Assembly (NCBI GenBank): GCA_949283375.1
Contig: CASDSM010000005.1
Coordinates: 62,001 to 126,000, forward strand
Length of the DNA: 64,000 bases
Source: an uncultured Eubacteriales bacterium
GTDB taxonomy: Bacteria > Bacillota > Clostridia > Oscillospirales > Oscillospiraceae
Reading direction: 5' to 3'
This document shows positions 1 through 9,081 of the stretch, piece after piece (the stretch's first letter is position 1; every line of letters begins with the position of its first letter). The position numbers and the translations under genes are program-made. The notes beneath the pieces were generated by a model. The model saw nothing but the letters and a program-made list of their open reading frames with translations, made no database searches and was not told the DNA's origin.

Positions 1-1
1 G

Positions 2-1018
2 GCCTATCACGAGGCCTCCAGCCTCCTGCCCGGCGAGCTGGAGAGCTATTACCAGCAGGCGCGCAGCCTCTATGAGCAGGAGTCGTATGAGGAGTGCATC
101 CGCTACATCGACTATGACATTCTGCAAAACGAGCAGCTCGACCTGCTGCAGGCGAAGACTGCGGATGTCTACTATCTCAAGGCGGAGTCCCACTTCGCGC
201 TGGAGGAGTACGGCGCGGCGGTGGCCGCCTATGAGCAGCTCTTCCGCGTGGGCGGGTACTATGTCGAATATTACCGCGACTACGCCATCGCCCTGGCCAA
301 CGCCGGCAACCCGGAGCGGGCAGAGGAGATGCTCCACACCGCCGAGGAGCACGGGCTGGACGAGGACTTCATCTACTACATCACCGGCGAGATCGAGCGG
401 GCGCTGGGCAACCTTGACCTGGCCGACGAGGCCTTTGCCCAGTGCATCGCCGTATCCGGGCAGGACGAGCTCAAGGCCCGCGCCTATGCCATGCGCAGCA
501 AATGCCTGGAGGAGCAGGGCCTGACCGAAGAGAGCCGCGCCGTCCTGCTCGAGGCGGCGCAGACGCTCCCCGCCCAGGAGCTGCTGCTGATCTATGAGCG
601 GCTGATCCAGGCGGACATCGACCTCGGCACGCAGACCGGGCAGGACAGCTACTGGGAGGAGGCGGTGACCTACTCCCTCCAGGTGCTCAGCCAGGGCTGG
701 GGCACCTACGACACCTATGACAACCTCGCCGTGCTCTACACCCAGCTCGGCGCGCTGGACGAGGCGGAGGGCATGCTCGATCAGATGCTCGCCCAGTTCG
801 GCGAGGACTACAACATCTACAAGCGCTACGCCTTCCTCGAACGCAACCGGCAGGCCCTGCTGGAGAACGCCGAGCGGAGCTACGCCCAGTTTGCCGTCTA
901 CTACCAGCAGGCCCTCGCGCTCTATGAGGCCAGTCTGGAGGGCAACAACACCGACCCGGAGATGGAGCTGCTCCAGTCGGACTATAACACCCTTGTGGAA
1001 GGAGGCTGGCTGTCATGA
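2..1018 (+). CDS. TPR-repeat protein, C-terminal part (5' truncated by window)
   Basis: The reading frame is open from base 2, so the true start lies before the window; a GTG at 221 is internal and not needed. The visible 338 residues are almost entirely helix-pair repeats with TPR character: A-Y-E-Q-L, a Y..A.AL.N.G..E.A pattern, and LA.LY..LGA.DEAEGML. TPRs normally dock partner proteins. The stop overlaps the next gene's start (ATGA), so translation is coupled to the small membrane peptide and the FHA-like protein behind it. No catalytic domain is visible. Because an FHA-like domain follows, the missing N-terminus could be a Ser/Thr kinase or another membrane sensor; that is inference only. 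Confidence 0.8.
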   Translation, partial: AYHEASSLLPGELESYYQQARSLYEQESYEECIRYIDYDILQNEQLDLLQAKTADVYYLKAESHFALEEYGAAVAAYEQLFRVGGYYVEYYRDYAIALANAGNPERAEEMLHTAEEHGLDEDFIYYITGEIERALGNLDLADEAFAQCIAVSGQDELKARAYAMRSKCLEEQGLTEESRAVLLEAAQTLPAQELLLIYERLIQADIDLGTQTGQDSYWEEAVTYSLQVLSQGWGTYDTYDNLAVLYTQLGALDEAEGMLDQMLAQFGEDYNIYKRYAFLERNRQALLENAERSYAQFAVYYQQALALYEASLEGNNTDPEMELLQSDYNTLVEGGWLS

Positions 1019-1170
1019 CTACCACCATTCTGCTCGGCCTGGTGCTGATCATCCTCGCCGCGCTCATCATTCTCATCTGTCTGATCGCGCTGCTGACCAG
1101 CCATCGCCGCTTCGCGCGGCAGCGTGAACGCCTGCTCACCGAGATCGAGAGGGGGTTTGACGTGCCATGA
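1015..1170 (+). CDS. Small single-pass membrane protein (51 aa)
   Basis: A 51-residue frame opens at the ATG that overlaps the previous stop (ATGA) and closes with a TGA overlapping the next start (ATGA), so it sits exactly between two coupled genes. Residues 4-28 are a continuous Leu/Ile/Ala/Val membrane segment. They are followed by an Arg-rich cytoplasmic-looking stretch (S-H-R-R-F-A-R-Q-R) and a short tail. No family is recognised. The double overlap and the clean TM-plus-basic-tail design argue for a real gene, perhaps a small partner of the flanking proteins. Confidence 0.75.
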   Translation: MTTTILLGLVLIILAALIILICLIALLTSHRRFARQRERLLTEIERGFDVP

Positions 1171-2387
1171 GACGCGCGCTTCGTGTCGTGATGACCCTCC
1201 TCTTTCCCGCCTCGCTCGCCCTCGTCCTGCTGCCGCTCATCCAGTTCGGGCCGGCCGGTCTGCGGCCAATTGATCTGCTGCGGCTGATGCTCGGACGCGA
1301 GACCGGCCTGCCGCTCAACGATGAGATCCTGCTCCGGCTGGGAACCTATCTCTCCCCCTTTCTCTACCCCACCGTGGCGCTGCTGATCTCTATTCTGGCC
1401 GCGTTCCTGATCTCCCTCTGCCTGCCGCAGCGGGGCGCGTGCTACCTGTCCCTCGTCTTTCCGGCGCTGATGAATGTGGGCGCCTTCTTCCTCCTGCGCC
1501 AGATCCTGGACAAGCTGGAGGAGGTCCGCCCGGCGCTCCCCTTCTTCTCCCTGCCGGACGTCCTCGAGCTGACATCCACCACGGTGCTGATCTGGGCCGG
1601 CCTCTGGGTGGGCGTCATGCTTCTGGCGACGATCTGCCTCGCCCTCTCCCTCGCCGCACAGGCCAGAGCGGAGCGGGATGCCTTCCTGCCGGAGATGGCC
1701 GCCTTGGACAGCCCCGCCTACCGCGCGGCAGAGCAGGATTACCGCAACCAGGTCGCCCGTCTGGAGCGCGCCGCGCCCGCCGGGCAGGACCCCTGTGAGC
1801 CGCCCACCGTGCCCCCTGAGCCGGACTCCTGTGAGCCGCCCACCGTCGCCCCGGCGCAGGACCCCTGTGAGCCGCCCACCGTCGCCCCGGCGCAGGACCC
1901 CTACGAGCCGCCCACGAGGGTCGCCGTGCAGGATTCCCTGCCCCCCGAGCCGGCTGCGGTCGCCGCCGGCGCAGACGCCCCCCTCGGGCCGGCCACCATT
2001 CCCGCCGGGCCGGCGGACGCCCCCCTCGAGCCGGACACCATTCAGGCCGCCCCTATCCCCGCCGCGCCCGCGCGTCCGGCGTTCTCCGGCGCTGTGCTCG
2101 GCCAGTCCGGGCGCTACCGCGGCCTGGCCTATCCGCTGGAGGACCGTCAGGCGGTCTACTTCTCCTTTGACGGTCACGAGATCTTCCTCCAGCCCCGTCA
2201 GGGCTCGAAGGCGATCGCCGAGCTCTACTATGTCTCTCAATATCAGGAGTACTGCCTCCGGCCGTTGAGCCGGCTGACCGTATTTCTCTCCAGCGGGCAG
2301 CCCCTCGGGGCCAACCGGCGGTATTTCCTGCCGCGCGGGACGGAGCTCTATCTGCTCGGACAGGGCCATACCTTTTCACTGGCCTGA
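1167..2387 (+). CDS. Polytopic membrane protein with Pro-rich repeats and degenerate FHA-like domain
   Basis: 406 residues starting at the ATG that overlaps the preceding stop. About four hydrophobic segments lie in residues 5-165 (near 8-26, 68-90, 92-113 and 138-165). Residues 208-255 are four tandem 12-residue units of the type D-P-C-E-P-P-T-V-A-P-A-Q, and the rest to about 300 is Pro/Ala-rich linker. The last 100 residues have the strand order of an FHA domain: GRYRGLAYPL at the start, and FLPRGTELYLLGQGHTFSLA at the end matching the usual L..G..I.LG...F. The phosphothreonine-binding Arg and the S..H motif of classical FHA domains are not seen. It is probably a membrane scaffold for the operon; the FHA assignment is by eye. 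Confidence 0.65.
   Translation: MRRALRVVMTLLFPASLALVLLPLIQFGPAGLRPIDLLRLMLGRETGLPLNDEILLRLGTYLSPFLYPTVALLISILAAFLISLCLPQRGACYLSLVFPALMNVGAFFLLRQILDKLEEVRPALPFFSLPDVLELTSTTVLIWAGLWVGVMLLATICLALSLAAQARAERDAFLPEMAALDSPAYRAAEQDYRNQVARLERAAPAGQDPCEPPTVPPEPDSCEPPTVAPAQDPCEPPTVAPAQDPYEPPTRVAVQDSLPPEPAAVAAGADAPLGPATIPAGPADAPLEPDTIQAAPIPAAPARPAFSGAVLGQSGRYRGLAYPLEDRQAVYFSFDGHEIFLQPRQGSKAIAELYYVSQYQEYCLRPLSRLTVFLSSGQPLGANRRYFLPRGTELYLLGQGHTFSLA
1788..1931 (+). repeat. Four in-frame 36-bp tandem repeats
   Basis: Four consecutive 36-base units (1788, 1824, 1860, 1896) encode 12-residue Pro/Cys/Glu repeats. Units 2 and 3 are nearly identical at DNA level, while units 1 and 4 diverge. The length is a multiple of three, so copy number could change without a frameshift, as in a variable-length linker between the membrane part and the FHA-like domain. 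Confidence 0.85.
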
Positions 2388-2424
2388 CCATACTGACCAC
2401 CATTCAGTCTGGAGGAATTGTGTC

Positions 2425-3852
2425 ATGTCCTACTGCCCCCACTGCGGCACACAGCTGCCGCGCGACTCCCAATTCTGCACCGCCTGCGGGCGGCCGCTCT
2501 CCGCGCCGGAGACAAAGCCGGGCGCACTCCGGCCGCTCGCGGCCATCCTCGCCGTCCTTGTGGTCGTCCTCGGGGTGGTCATTGCCCTGATCGTCTTCCG
2601 CAGCCAGGAGACGCTGGAATATGACGACTGCATGGCCTTCGCCGCCCACTATCTGGAGGAGCTGGACTTTGAGCAGGCTGAGGCAATGTATCTCGAGGCC
2701 ATCCAGCTCGACCCCAGCCAGGTGGAGGCCTACCGCGCGCTGGCCGAGCTATATATCGACCAGGAGCGCTTTGAGGACGCGCTCGATATCCTCGAACGGG
2801 GCATTGCGGCCACCGGAAGCGGGGAATTGCAGGAGATGTATGATGAGCTGCGCGCCCGGTTGGAGCCAGAGGAGGAGCCGGCAGAGGAGCCGGAGGCCGC
2901 CATGCGCATCGAGCTGAACTGGGAGCCCATCTATGAAGACGGAAACGAGTACATTCTGTACGTCCGCCTGGATGGCACTCTGGATGACGGGACCTCTGTC
3001 TTTACTCCCCAAGACTCCCAAGAGGTCACCGGACCAGACGGTGACCTCATCCTGCGCGTCACGAGAGAGACGGGCTACATGCTCATCGAGCTCTACCGCA
3101 CCGATGGCAGGCTGGATCTGGATGTGGACGGCGCATTTGAGGGGCTCGATCCATTCTCTGGCGGCGGCAACGGCCTTGTCGCGCTCTGCGATTTGACAGT
3201 CTCTGTCTCCGGCTCCGACTCCGGCTACTTCACCACCGACGAGGGCATGTATCGCTCCTATACAGGTGTTTGGTTCTGGGGGCCGTTCGGCATCGACCAT
3301 GGCCGGCTGTGCGAGTACGACACGCAATGGCTGGAAGACGGCTACGCGCACCTGGACCCCGACTACTTCGGAACAGGAGACGACACAGAGGACGCCTCCG
3401 CAGACGAGACCGCGCAGGCAGAGGAGACGCAAAACCGCCCGCTGGAGGACCGGATCGCCTATATCCGAGCGGTCTATAATGACACAGAGGGACATCTGGA
3501 CGAGTACGAATCTTATCTGACCACCGATCTGATCTCCTGCTACTTTGACGGGGATATCTTGAAAAAGATCGTCGCGCAGCCAGGCGCCTACGAAGATAAT
3601 GAGGACTGTCCGCCCGGAGATTATACCGCGTCCTATTATTACGATGACGATCTGACGCTGCTGTTTGTCTTTGTGAAGGACGGCGCGGAGGAACACCGCT
3701 ATTATTTGGATGCAAACACCTGCTACCGTTATATTGACAGTGACGGTATCACGCACGATTATCCCGATGGCATCTCCACCAGCGATTTGGATGGCCCGAG
3801 CTTTTTCTGTAACATGGGCTATCTGGAGCCGCATTGGATGAACTTGATTTAA
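2425..3852 (+). CDS. Zinc-ribbon/TM/TPR protein, paralogue A
   Basis: 475 residues; GGAGG at 2411-2415 supports the ATG. A CPHCG...CTACG zinc ribbon occupies residues 4-21, one membrane segment about 33-57 (LAAILAVLVVVLGVVIALIV), and TPR-like helices about 62-145. The roughly 320-residue C-terminal part carries no motif I recognise and should be outside the cell if the ribbon is inside. The ribbon-TM-TPR part is nearly the same, also in DNA, as in the next two genes, whereas the C-terminal part is not. This points to tandem duplication followed by domain swapping. Proteins with an N-terminal zinc ribbon and one TM are common in Firmicutes and mostly uncharacterised; no function is assigned. 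Confidence 0.8.
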   Translation: MSYCPHCGTQLPRDSQFCTACGRPLSAPETKPGALRPLAAILAVLVVVLGVVIALIVFRSQETLEYDDCMAFAAHYLEELDFEQAEAMYLEAIQLDPSQVEAYRALAELYIDQERFEDALDILERGIAATGSGELQEMYDELRARLEPEEEPAEEPEAAMRIELNWEPIYEDGNEYILYVRLDGTLDDGTSVFTPQDSQEVTGPDGDLILRVTRETGYMLIELYRTDGRLDLDVDGAFEGLDPFSGGGNGLVALCDLTVSVSGSDSGYFTTDEGMYRSYTGVWFWGPFGIDHGRLCEYDTQWLEDGYAHLDPDYFGTGDDTEDASADETAQAEETQNRPLEDRIAYIRAVYNDTEGHLDEYESYLTTDLISCYFDGDILKKIVAQPGAYEDNEDCPPGDYTASYYYDDDLTLLFVFVKDGAEEHRYYLDANTCYRYIDSDGITHDYPDGISTSDLDGPSFFCNMGYLEPHWMNLI

Positions 3853-3879
3853 GGAAGCAGTATTGAAGGAGGTTTTCTT

Positions 3880-5547
3880 ATGAACTGCCCCCACTGCGGC
3901 GCGTCTGCGCCGGACACCGCGAAATTCTGCACCCGCTGCGGCCAGCCGCTCGCCGCGCCGCAGGCGGCGCCGTTCACTCCGCCCACTCCGCCGGAACAGC
4001 CCCAGCCGCCGAAAAAGCGCCCCCCTCTGCGCGCGCTGGCCGTTGTCCTCGCCGTCCTCGTGGTCGCCCTCGGGGTGGTGATTGCCCTGATCCTCCTCCG
4101 GCACAACGGGGTGCGCAGCTATGACGACTGCATGGCCCTCGCCGCCCGCTATCTGGAGGAGCTGGACTTTGAGCAGGCAGAGGCAATGTATCTCGAGGCC
4201 ATCCAGCTCGACCCCAGCCAGGTGGAGGCCTACCGCGCGCTCGCCGAGATGTACATCAGTCAGGAGCGCTTGGAGGACGCGCTCGATATCCTCGCGCGCG
4301 GCATTGCCGCGACCGGGAGTGAAGAGCTCCAGGAGATGTATGATGAGCTGTTCGCCCGGCTCAATCCCCCAGAGCCAGAGCCGGAACCAGATCCCAACTT
4401 ATGGCAGGAGGCCGAGAGCGCCTACAGCGTCTTTCTGGCGGAGGGCGGTTATCTGGATGACTGCGCCGGCTGGGAGGATTATCAGCCGGAAACCTATTCC
4501 CTGCTGGACATTGACGGGGATGGTACACCAGAGCTGCTGATCCACTCCGGCGGCAGCAGTGAGAGCGATCCCTTCTCCTATACCCTGCTATACGGTTTCC
4601 AGGACGGCAACATCGTGCTGGCGGAGTCCATCTATCACTACTCCTCACTCCGCTACTCCTCCGTCTATCACGTCATCTGTTACAGCGAACTGCGCAATGG
4701 GGTCAATATGGGACACATGGCCTGCTATACCTATTCGCCCTTCCAGCTTTCCCCGTCCATCTCGTTTAGTTGGCTGATGAACACAGAGATTGACGCGGTG
4801 GAATACTCCATTTGGACCACCGAAACCGAGACATCAGAAGTTGTGCCGGAGACCGAGTATGACCGCATTCTGGAGAGTTACGCCTTCACCGAGCCGGAGC
4901 AGCTGCCGCTGCCGTCCGTTGAGACGGCCGGAAACGACCTCTCCGCCTACGCAGACGTTGTCCAGCAATATGAGCAAGAATACGGCACGCTGGACTTCCA
5001 GGAGGGTGGGTTTGAGACCTATTACACCGGCGTGTTTCTCGTCGACCTGGTGGACCTGGACGCCGACGGGCTGGAGGAGCTGATTGTCGGCTATACCGCC
5101 CCTCCGCTGGTAAACTGGTCGGAATATCCGGAGCTTCCCACGCTGGACGTCTGGCGGCTGGAGGAGGGCACGCCCGTCCTCGCCATGGAGGGCTTCAGTA
5201 TGCTAGACAGCGACATCAGTTCTTGCTGTGAATATGCCTACTGGGAGGGCGCCTATTATCTGCCGACCGGCACGATTGTCGCCGATGACAATGTGACCTT
5301 CTGGACCATGGTGGACGGGGTCTTCACGCCTGCTATCACCCTGGAGCGTCCCATGGGAGGAGGCACCTCTTACATCAACGGAGAGGCGGTGAGCCAGGAG
5401 GAGGCCGACCAACTGTTTGACGCGTTGCACGGCGGCGAAAACCACTACACCGGCTCCATCCGTGACGGTTATGTCAACCAATACCTCAGCCAAGAGGAGA
5501 TGCCCGAGCGCCTGCGCGATGCACGCGCACAACTCGGTCTGGAATGA
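3880..5547 (+). CDS. Zinc-ribbon/TM/TPR protein, paralogue B, with Asp-rich repeat module
   Basis: 555 residues with a strong GAAGGAGG (3865-3872) 7 bases before the ATG. Order: CPHCG...CTRCG ribbon (residues 3-20), Pro-rich spacer, TM about 47-70, TPR segment about 75-160, then an extracytoplasmic region. That region contains two D-x-D-x-D-G type loops, LDIDGDGTPELLI and LVDLDADGLEELIVG. These resemble calcium-binding or VCBS/FG-GAP-like loops seen in surface beta-propellers. The stop overlaps an in-frame ATG of the next gene, though that gene probably starts at a later GTG. It likely senses or binds something at the cell surface; ligand unknown. Confidence 0.8.
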   Translation: MNCPHCGASAPDTAKFCTRCGQPLAAPQAAPFTPPTPPEQPQPPKKRPPLRALAVVLAVLVVALGVVIALILLRHNGVRSYDDCMALAARYLEELDFEQAEAMYLEAIQLDPSQVEAYRALAEMYISQERLEDALDILARGIAATGSEELQEMYDELFARLNPPEPEPEPDPNLWQEAESAYSVFLAEGGYLDDCAGWEDYQPETYSLLDIDGDGTPELLIHSGGSSESDPFSYTLLYGFQDGNIVLAESIYHYSSLRYSSVYHVICYSELRNGVNMGHMACYTYSPFQLSPSISFSWLMNTEIDAVEYSIWTTETETSEVVPETEYDRILESYAFTEPEQLPLPSVETAGNDLSAYADVVQQYEQEYGTLDFQEGGFETYYTGVFLVDLVDLDADGLEELIVGYTAPPLVNWSEYPELPTLDVWRLEEGTPVLAMEGFSMLDSDISSCCEYAYWEGAYYLPTGTIVADDNVTFWTMVDGVFTPAITLERPMGGGTSYINGEAVSQEEADQLFDALHGGENHYTGSIRDGYVNQYLSQEEMPERLRDARAQLGLE

Positions 5548-5561
5548 AGGAGGGAAACGCC

Positions 5562-7019
5562 GTGACCCACTGCCCCCACTGCGGTGCCGAGGTGCAAGAC
5601 ACCGCAAAATTCTGCGCCTACTGCGGCCAGCCGCTCGCCCAGCCACAGCACCTAACTCCGCCGGCCGAGACGCCGGTCCAACCGCCCGGGCATCCGCCGA
5701 AAAGGCGCCCCTCTCTCCGTCCGTTGGCCATCGTCCTGGCCGTCCTCATCGTCGCCCTCGGCGTGGTCATTGCCCTGATTCTCGCCCAGCGCGGCGGCGG
5801 GGCCCGCAGCTACGACGAGTGCATGGCCCTCGCCGCCCGCTACCTGGAAGAACTGGACTATGAGCAGGCAGAGGCCCTTTATCTTGAGGCCATCCAGCTC
5901 GACCCCAGCCAGGTGGAGGCCTACCGCGCCCTCGCCGAGATGTATGTGGAGCAGGAGCGTCTTGAGGACGCGCTTGACATCCTTGCGCGCGGCATTGCCG
6001 CAACCGGGAGTGAAGAGCTCCAGCAGATGTATGATGAGCTGGCCGCCAGTCTGGCGGCAGAGGAGGAACCGGAGACCGCACCAGCACCCGAACCGGAGCC
6101 GGAGCCCCCGGATGCACAAGCCATACTGACGCAGTATCTGGAGGACACCCTGATACCAGAGTACGGTCTGTGCGATACCGGGAACTGGGATTGGCGTGGC
6201 TACCGTCCCGAGTCTGTGGATATCAACCGTCTCAACGGCATTGTCACTGCATCGCTGGAGGATTTGGACCTGGACGGCGTCTCTGAGCTGCTGCTGCTCC
6301 GCCTGTCGTCTGCGGCAGAAACCACGATCTATCTGGAGGTCTATGAGGCAGAGGGCGGCATACCCTCACTGGCAGACAGCGAATTCTATGTCACCAGCTT
6401 GTTTGCATCGAACTCGCTTCAGACCAATCTAAGTCTGTTTCTCAGTGAGACCCCAGAGGAAAGGCCCTCTGTCATTCTTTACTGCTATACTGTCAACCCC
6501 GTTACCATAAGTGAGGACATTGAGGTCATCCGGGGTTTTTCCTACCAGAACGGTCAGTTCGAGTACCAGCTTGCAAGTTGCTATTATCTTGGAGCCGATT
6601 ATACTGGCATTGGCGTCGATTACTGGGCCTATTGGTTTGAACAGGCCCCATCCCAAGACCGCATTCATGATTTGTCAAAATACGATTTTCTCGAAGAAAA
6701 CGGTTGGTCTATCGTACAGAAAGTCGGAGAGAAGAACGGAAGCTATACGGGCGAGGAAATCGCAGCATATGAAGCCGAGCAGGAAGAGATGTTTTCTGCA
6801 TATTGCAGCCGCATCTCCGATCTGCTCGGACTGGAACTCAACACACGACATCTCCGTACAGAAGACTGGAGCCATGCAGCGCCTGACCAGTTTCAGAATG
6901 CCGATAATTTCCGCTGGTTGACTGAAATCGAATATTATTCTTCCATTCCGCTCTTCTCCGACCCTGACGAGCGGGCGATGGAGACAACGGTGACCGATCA
7001 CTCCTCGCTGGGCCGGTAA
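5562..7019 (+). CDS. Zinc-ribbon/TM/TPR protein, paralogue C
   Basis: GTG at 5562 is preferred over the ATG at 5544, because AAGGAGGG (5547-5554) sits 7 bases before the GTG and downstream of the ATG. The product is 485 residues: CPHCG...CAYCG ribbon, TM about 50-72, the shared TPR unit, an acidic Pro/Glu linker, then a C-terminal module with one D-x-D-x-D-G-like loop (LEDLDLDGVSELLLL). The distal part, from about 6380 on, is visibly richer in A/T than the front, which suggests a different origin for the C-terminal module. Last gene of the operon, followed by a strong hairpin. Confidence 0.8.
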   Translation: MTHCPHCGAEVQDTAKFCAYCGQPLAQPQHLTPPAETPVQPPGHPPKRRPSLRPLAIVLAVLIVALGVVIALILAQRGGGARSYDECMALAARYLEELDYEQAEALYLEAIQLDPSQVEAYRALAEMYVEQERLEDALDILARGIAATGSEELQQMYDELAASLAAEEEPETAPAPEPEPEPPDAQAILTQYLEDTLIPEYGLCDTGNWDWRGYRPESVDINRLNGIVTASLEDLDLDGVSELLLLRLSSAAETTIYLEVYEAEGGIPSLADSEFYVTSLFASNSLQTNLSLFLSETPEERPSVILYCYTVNPVTISEDIEVIRGFSYQNGQFEYQLASCYYLGADYTGIGVDYWAYWFEQAPSQDRIHDLSKYDFLEENGWSIVQKVGEKNGSYTGEEIAAYEAEQEEMFSAYCSRISDLLGLELNTRHLRTEDWSHAAPDQFQNADNFRWLTEIEYYSSIPLFSDPDERAMETTVTDHSSLGR

Positions 7020-7038
7020 CGGTCCTCTTTACAAAAGC

Positions 7039-7069
7039 AGCGCCCCGCCGGAGCTTCCGGCGGGGCGCT
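7039..7069. terminator. Bidirectional terminator between zinc-ribbon operon and rny
   Basis: A perfect 13-bp stem (AGCGCCCCGCCGG with its complement) around a 5-base loop. Read on the minus strand it is followed by GCTTTTGT, so it mainly ends the rny transcript; it also separates the convergent + operon. Confidence 0.85.
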
Positions 7070-7087
7070 GGCTTGTCTGGGTGAAAT

Positions 7088-8635
7088 TTACTTGGCGTAC
7101 TCGACCGCCTTGGTCTCGCGGATGAGATGGACCTTGATCTGGCCGGGGTACTCCAGCGACTCCTCGATCTGCTTGGCGATGTCGCGGGCGAGGATGGTCA
7201 TCTCGTCCTCGCTGACCTCCTCCGGCTTGACCATGATGCGGATCTCGCGGCCCGCCTGGATGGCATAGGCCTTGTCCACGCCACGGAAGGAGGAGGAGAT
7301 CTCCTCCAGCTTCTCCAGGCGCTTGATATAGTTCTCCACGTTCTCACGCCGGGCGCCGGGGCGGGCGGCAGAGATGGCGTCGGCGGCCTGGACCAGGCAG
7401 GCGACGATGGTCTGCGGCTCCACGTCGTTGTGGTGAGCGGCGATGGCGTGCACCACCTGGTCGCTCTCCTTATAGCGCTTGGCAAGGTCCACGCCAATCT
7501 GGACGTGGGAGCCCTCGATCTCGTGGTCCACGCTCTTGCCGATGTCGTGCAGCAGTCCGGCGCGCTTGGCCTGGGCCACGTCCGCGCCGATCTCGGCGGC
7601 GAGGAGCCCCGCGATGTGGGAGACCTCGATGCAGTGGTTGAGCACGTTCTGCCCGTAGCTGGTGCGGTAGTGCATCCGGCCGAGCAGGCGGATGAGCTCG
7701 GGGTGGAGGGAGTGGATGTTGGTCTCAAAGACCGCGCGCTCTCCTTCGGCCTTGATGGTGGCCTCCACGTCACGCTTTGCCTTCTCCACCATCTCCTCGA
7801 TGCGGGCGGGGTGGATGCGGCCGTCGGCGATCAGGCGCTCGAGGGCGATACGGGTGATCTCGCGGCGGACCGGGTCGAAGCAGGAGATGGTGATCGCCTC
7901 CGGCGTGTCGTCAATGATGAGCTCGGCACCGGTGAGGGTCTCCAGTGTGCGGATGTTGCGGCCTTCCCGGCCGATGATCCGCCCCTTGATCTCATCATTG
8001 GGCAGGGGCACAACGGACACGGCGACCTCCGCCACCTGGTCCGCTGCGCAGCGCTGAATGGCCAGCGCGATCAGCTCGCGGGCGTAGCTGTCCGCCTCCT
8101 CCCTGAACTTGCTCTTGACTTCCTTGATCTTGACGGCCTCCTCGTGGGTGACCTCCGCCTCGACCTGGTCGATCAGATAGCGCTTGGCCTCCTCCGTGGT
8201 CAGGCCGGAGATGCGCTCCAGCTCCTCGAGCTGGCGGCGCTTGAGCTCCTCGGCCTCCTCGCGGGTGCGCTCTGCGGCGGCGAGCCGGCTTTGCAGCCGC
8301 TCTTCCTTCTTTTCAATCTGATCGATCTTACGGTCCAGGTTTTCCTCCTTGGACTGGAGACGGCGCTCCTGCTTCTGCAGCTCGCCGCGCTGCTCCTTGA
8401 CCTCGCGCTCATAGGCGTTGCGCTCCTGATGGATCTCCTCGCGGGCCTCCACCAGCGCCTCACGCTTCTTGCTCTCCGCCTCCCTGATGGCGACGTTGAC
8501 GATGCGGGTTGCCTCCTCCTCAGCCGAGCCGATCTCCTTCTCCGCAAAATTTTTGCGCAGCAGGTGACCCGCCGCCACACCGGCGGCCAGGCAGAGCAGG
8601 CCGATGAGGATCGCAATGACAATGGGGACAGTCAT
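7088..8635 (-). CDS. rny: Ribonuclease Y
   Basis: 515 residues, the usual length. An N-terminal membrane anchor (residues 3-24) is followed by a long charged coiled coil (about 30-200, full of E/K/R). A KH domain comes next (about 205-270, with the [15 protein letters not shown] motif), and then an HD domain ([19 protein letters not shown], about 355-375) that holds the metal-binding His-Asp pair. RNase Y is the membrane-bound endonuclease that starts mRNA decay in Firmicutes. AAAGGAGGTG lies just upstream of the ATG, and a consensus-like promoter lies about 175 bases upstream. Confidence 0.98.
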   Translation of the reverse strand: MTVPIVIAILIGLLCLAAGVAAGHLLRKNFAEKEIGSAEEEATRIVNVAIREAESKKREALVEAREEIHQERNAYEREVKEQRGELQKQERRLQSKEENLDRKIDQIEKKEERLQSRLAAAERTREEAEELKRRQLEELERISGLTTEEAKRYLIDQVEAEVTHEEAVKIKEVKSKFREEADSYARELIALAIQRCAADQVAEVAVSVVPLPNDEIKGRIIGREGRNIRTLETLTGAELIIDDTPEAITISCFDPVRREITRIALERLIADGRIHPARIEEMVEKAKRDVEATIKAEGERAVFETNIHSLHPELIRLLGRMHYRTSYGQNVLNHCIEVSHIAGLLAAEIGADVAQAKRAGLLHDIGKSVDHEIEGSHVQIGVDLAKRYKESDQVVHAIAAHHNDVEPQTIVACLVQAADAISAARPGARRENVENYIKRLEKLEEISSSFRGVDKAYAIQAGREIRIMVKPEEVSEDEMTILARDIAKQIEESLEYPGQIKVHLIRETKAVEYAK

Positions 8636-9081
8636 GATTGAAAGTTACACCTCCTTTTGACAGAATACAGGGGAAGCGGCACTCCGCTTCCGGGAAAATG
8701 CGTAAAAAAAGATACAGACGAACGCCTCGCCTGTGGGGAAAAACGTTGAAAAACAGCCCTCTGAGACCGGCATGCGCCAGTCCCCCGTTTCTCAAAATAA
8801 TCCGTTACTATTTTACTGTGAATTGTACACAATGTCAAGATGGTTCGTATTGGAAACTCCAGCCGTTTCGTCAATGGGACCGTTTTTCTCCGCCGGCCTT
8901 TCCATTTCGATGAGAGACCGGCTCACATTTTGCCTCATCCGCTCCGGCGAGGCGGCAAACCGTGCCGCACATCCCCCGTCTCCCGCCCGTCATACCCCTC
9001 CGCAACGGCGCATATCCTGTACCCTCCGCCGGAGCCCGTCCGCGGAGATTTCACGCTGTGAGAACGGGGAGGCGGTGCTCA
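8636..9081. other. 446-bp divergent intergenic region between rny and spoIIP
   Basis: It contains the rny ribosome site and promoter. I see no convincing sigma-A promoter for spoIIP, which fits a gene expressed from a sporulation sigma factor, but I could not firmly place a sigma-E type site. The long frames in this stretch look like chance. Confidence 0.6.
8810..8838 (-). promoter_or_regulatory. rny promoter
   Basis: Minus strand: TTGACA (8838-8833), 17-base spacer, TAAAAT (8815-8810). This implies a 5' leader of about 165 bases before the rny start. Confidence 0.8.

Noticed and set aside
5544-5561. ATG start for paralogue C overlapping the stop of paralogue B
   Set aside because: The ribosome site AAGGAGGG lies after this ATG and 7 bases before the GTG at 5562.
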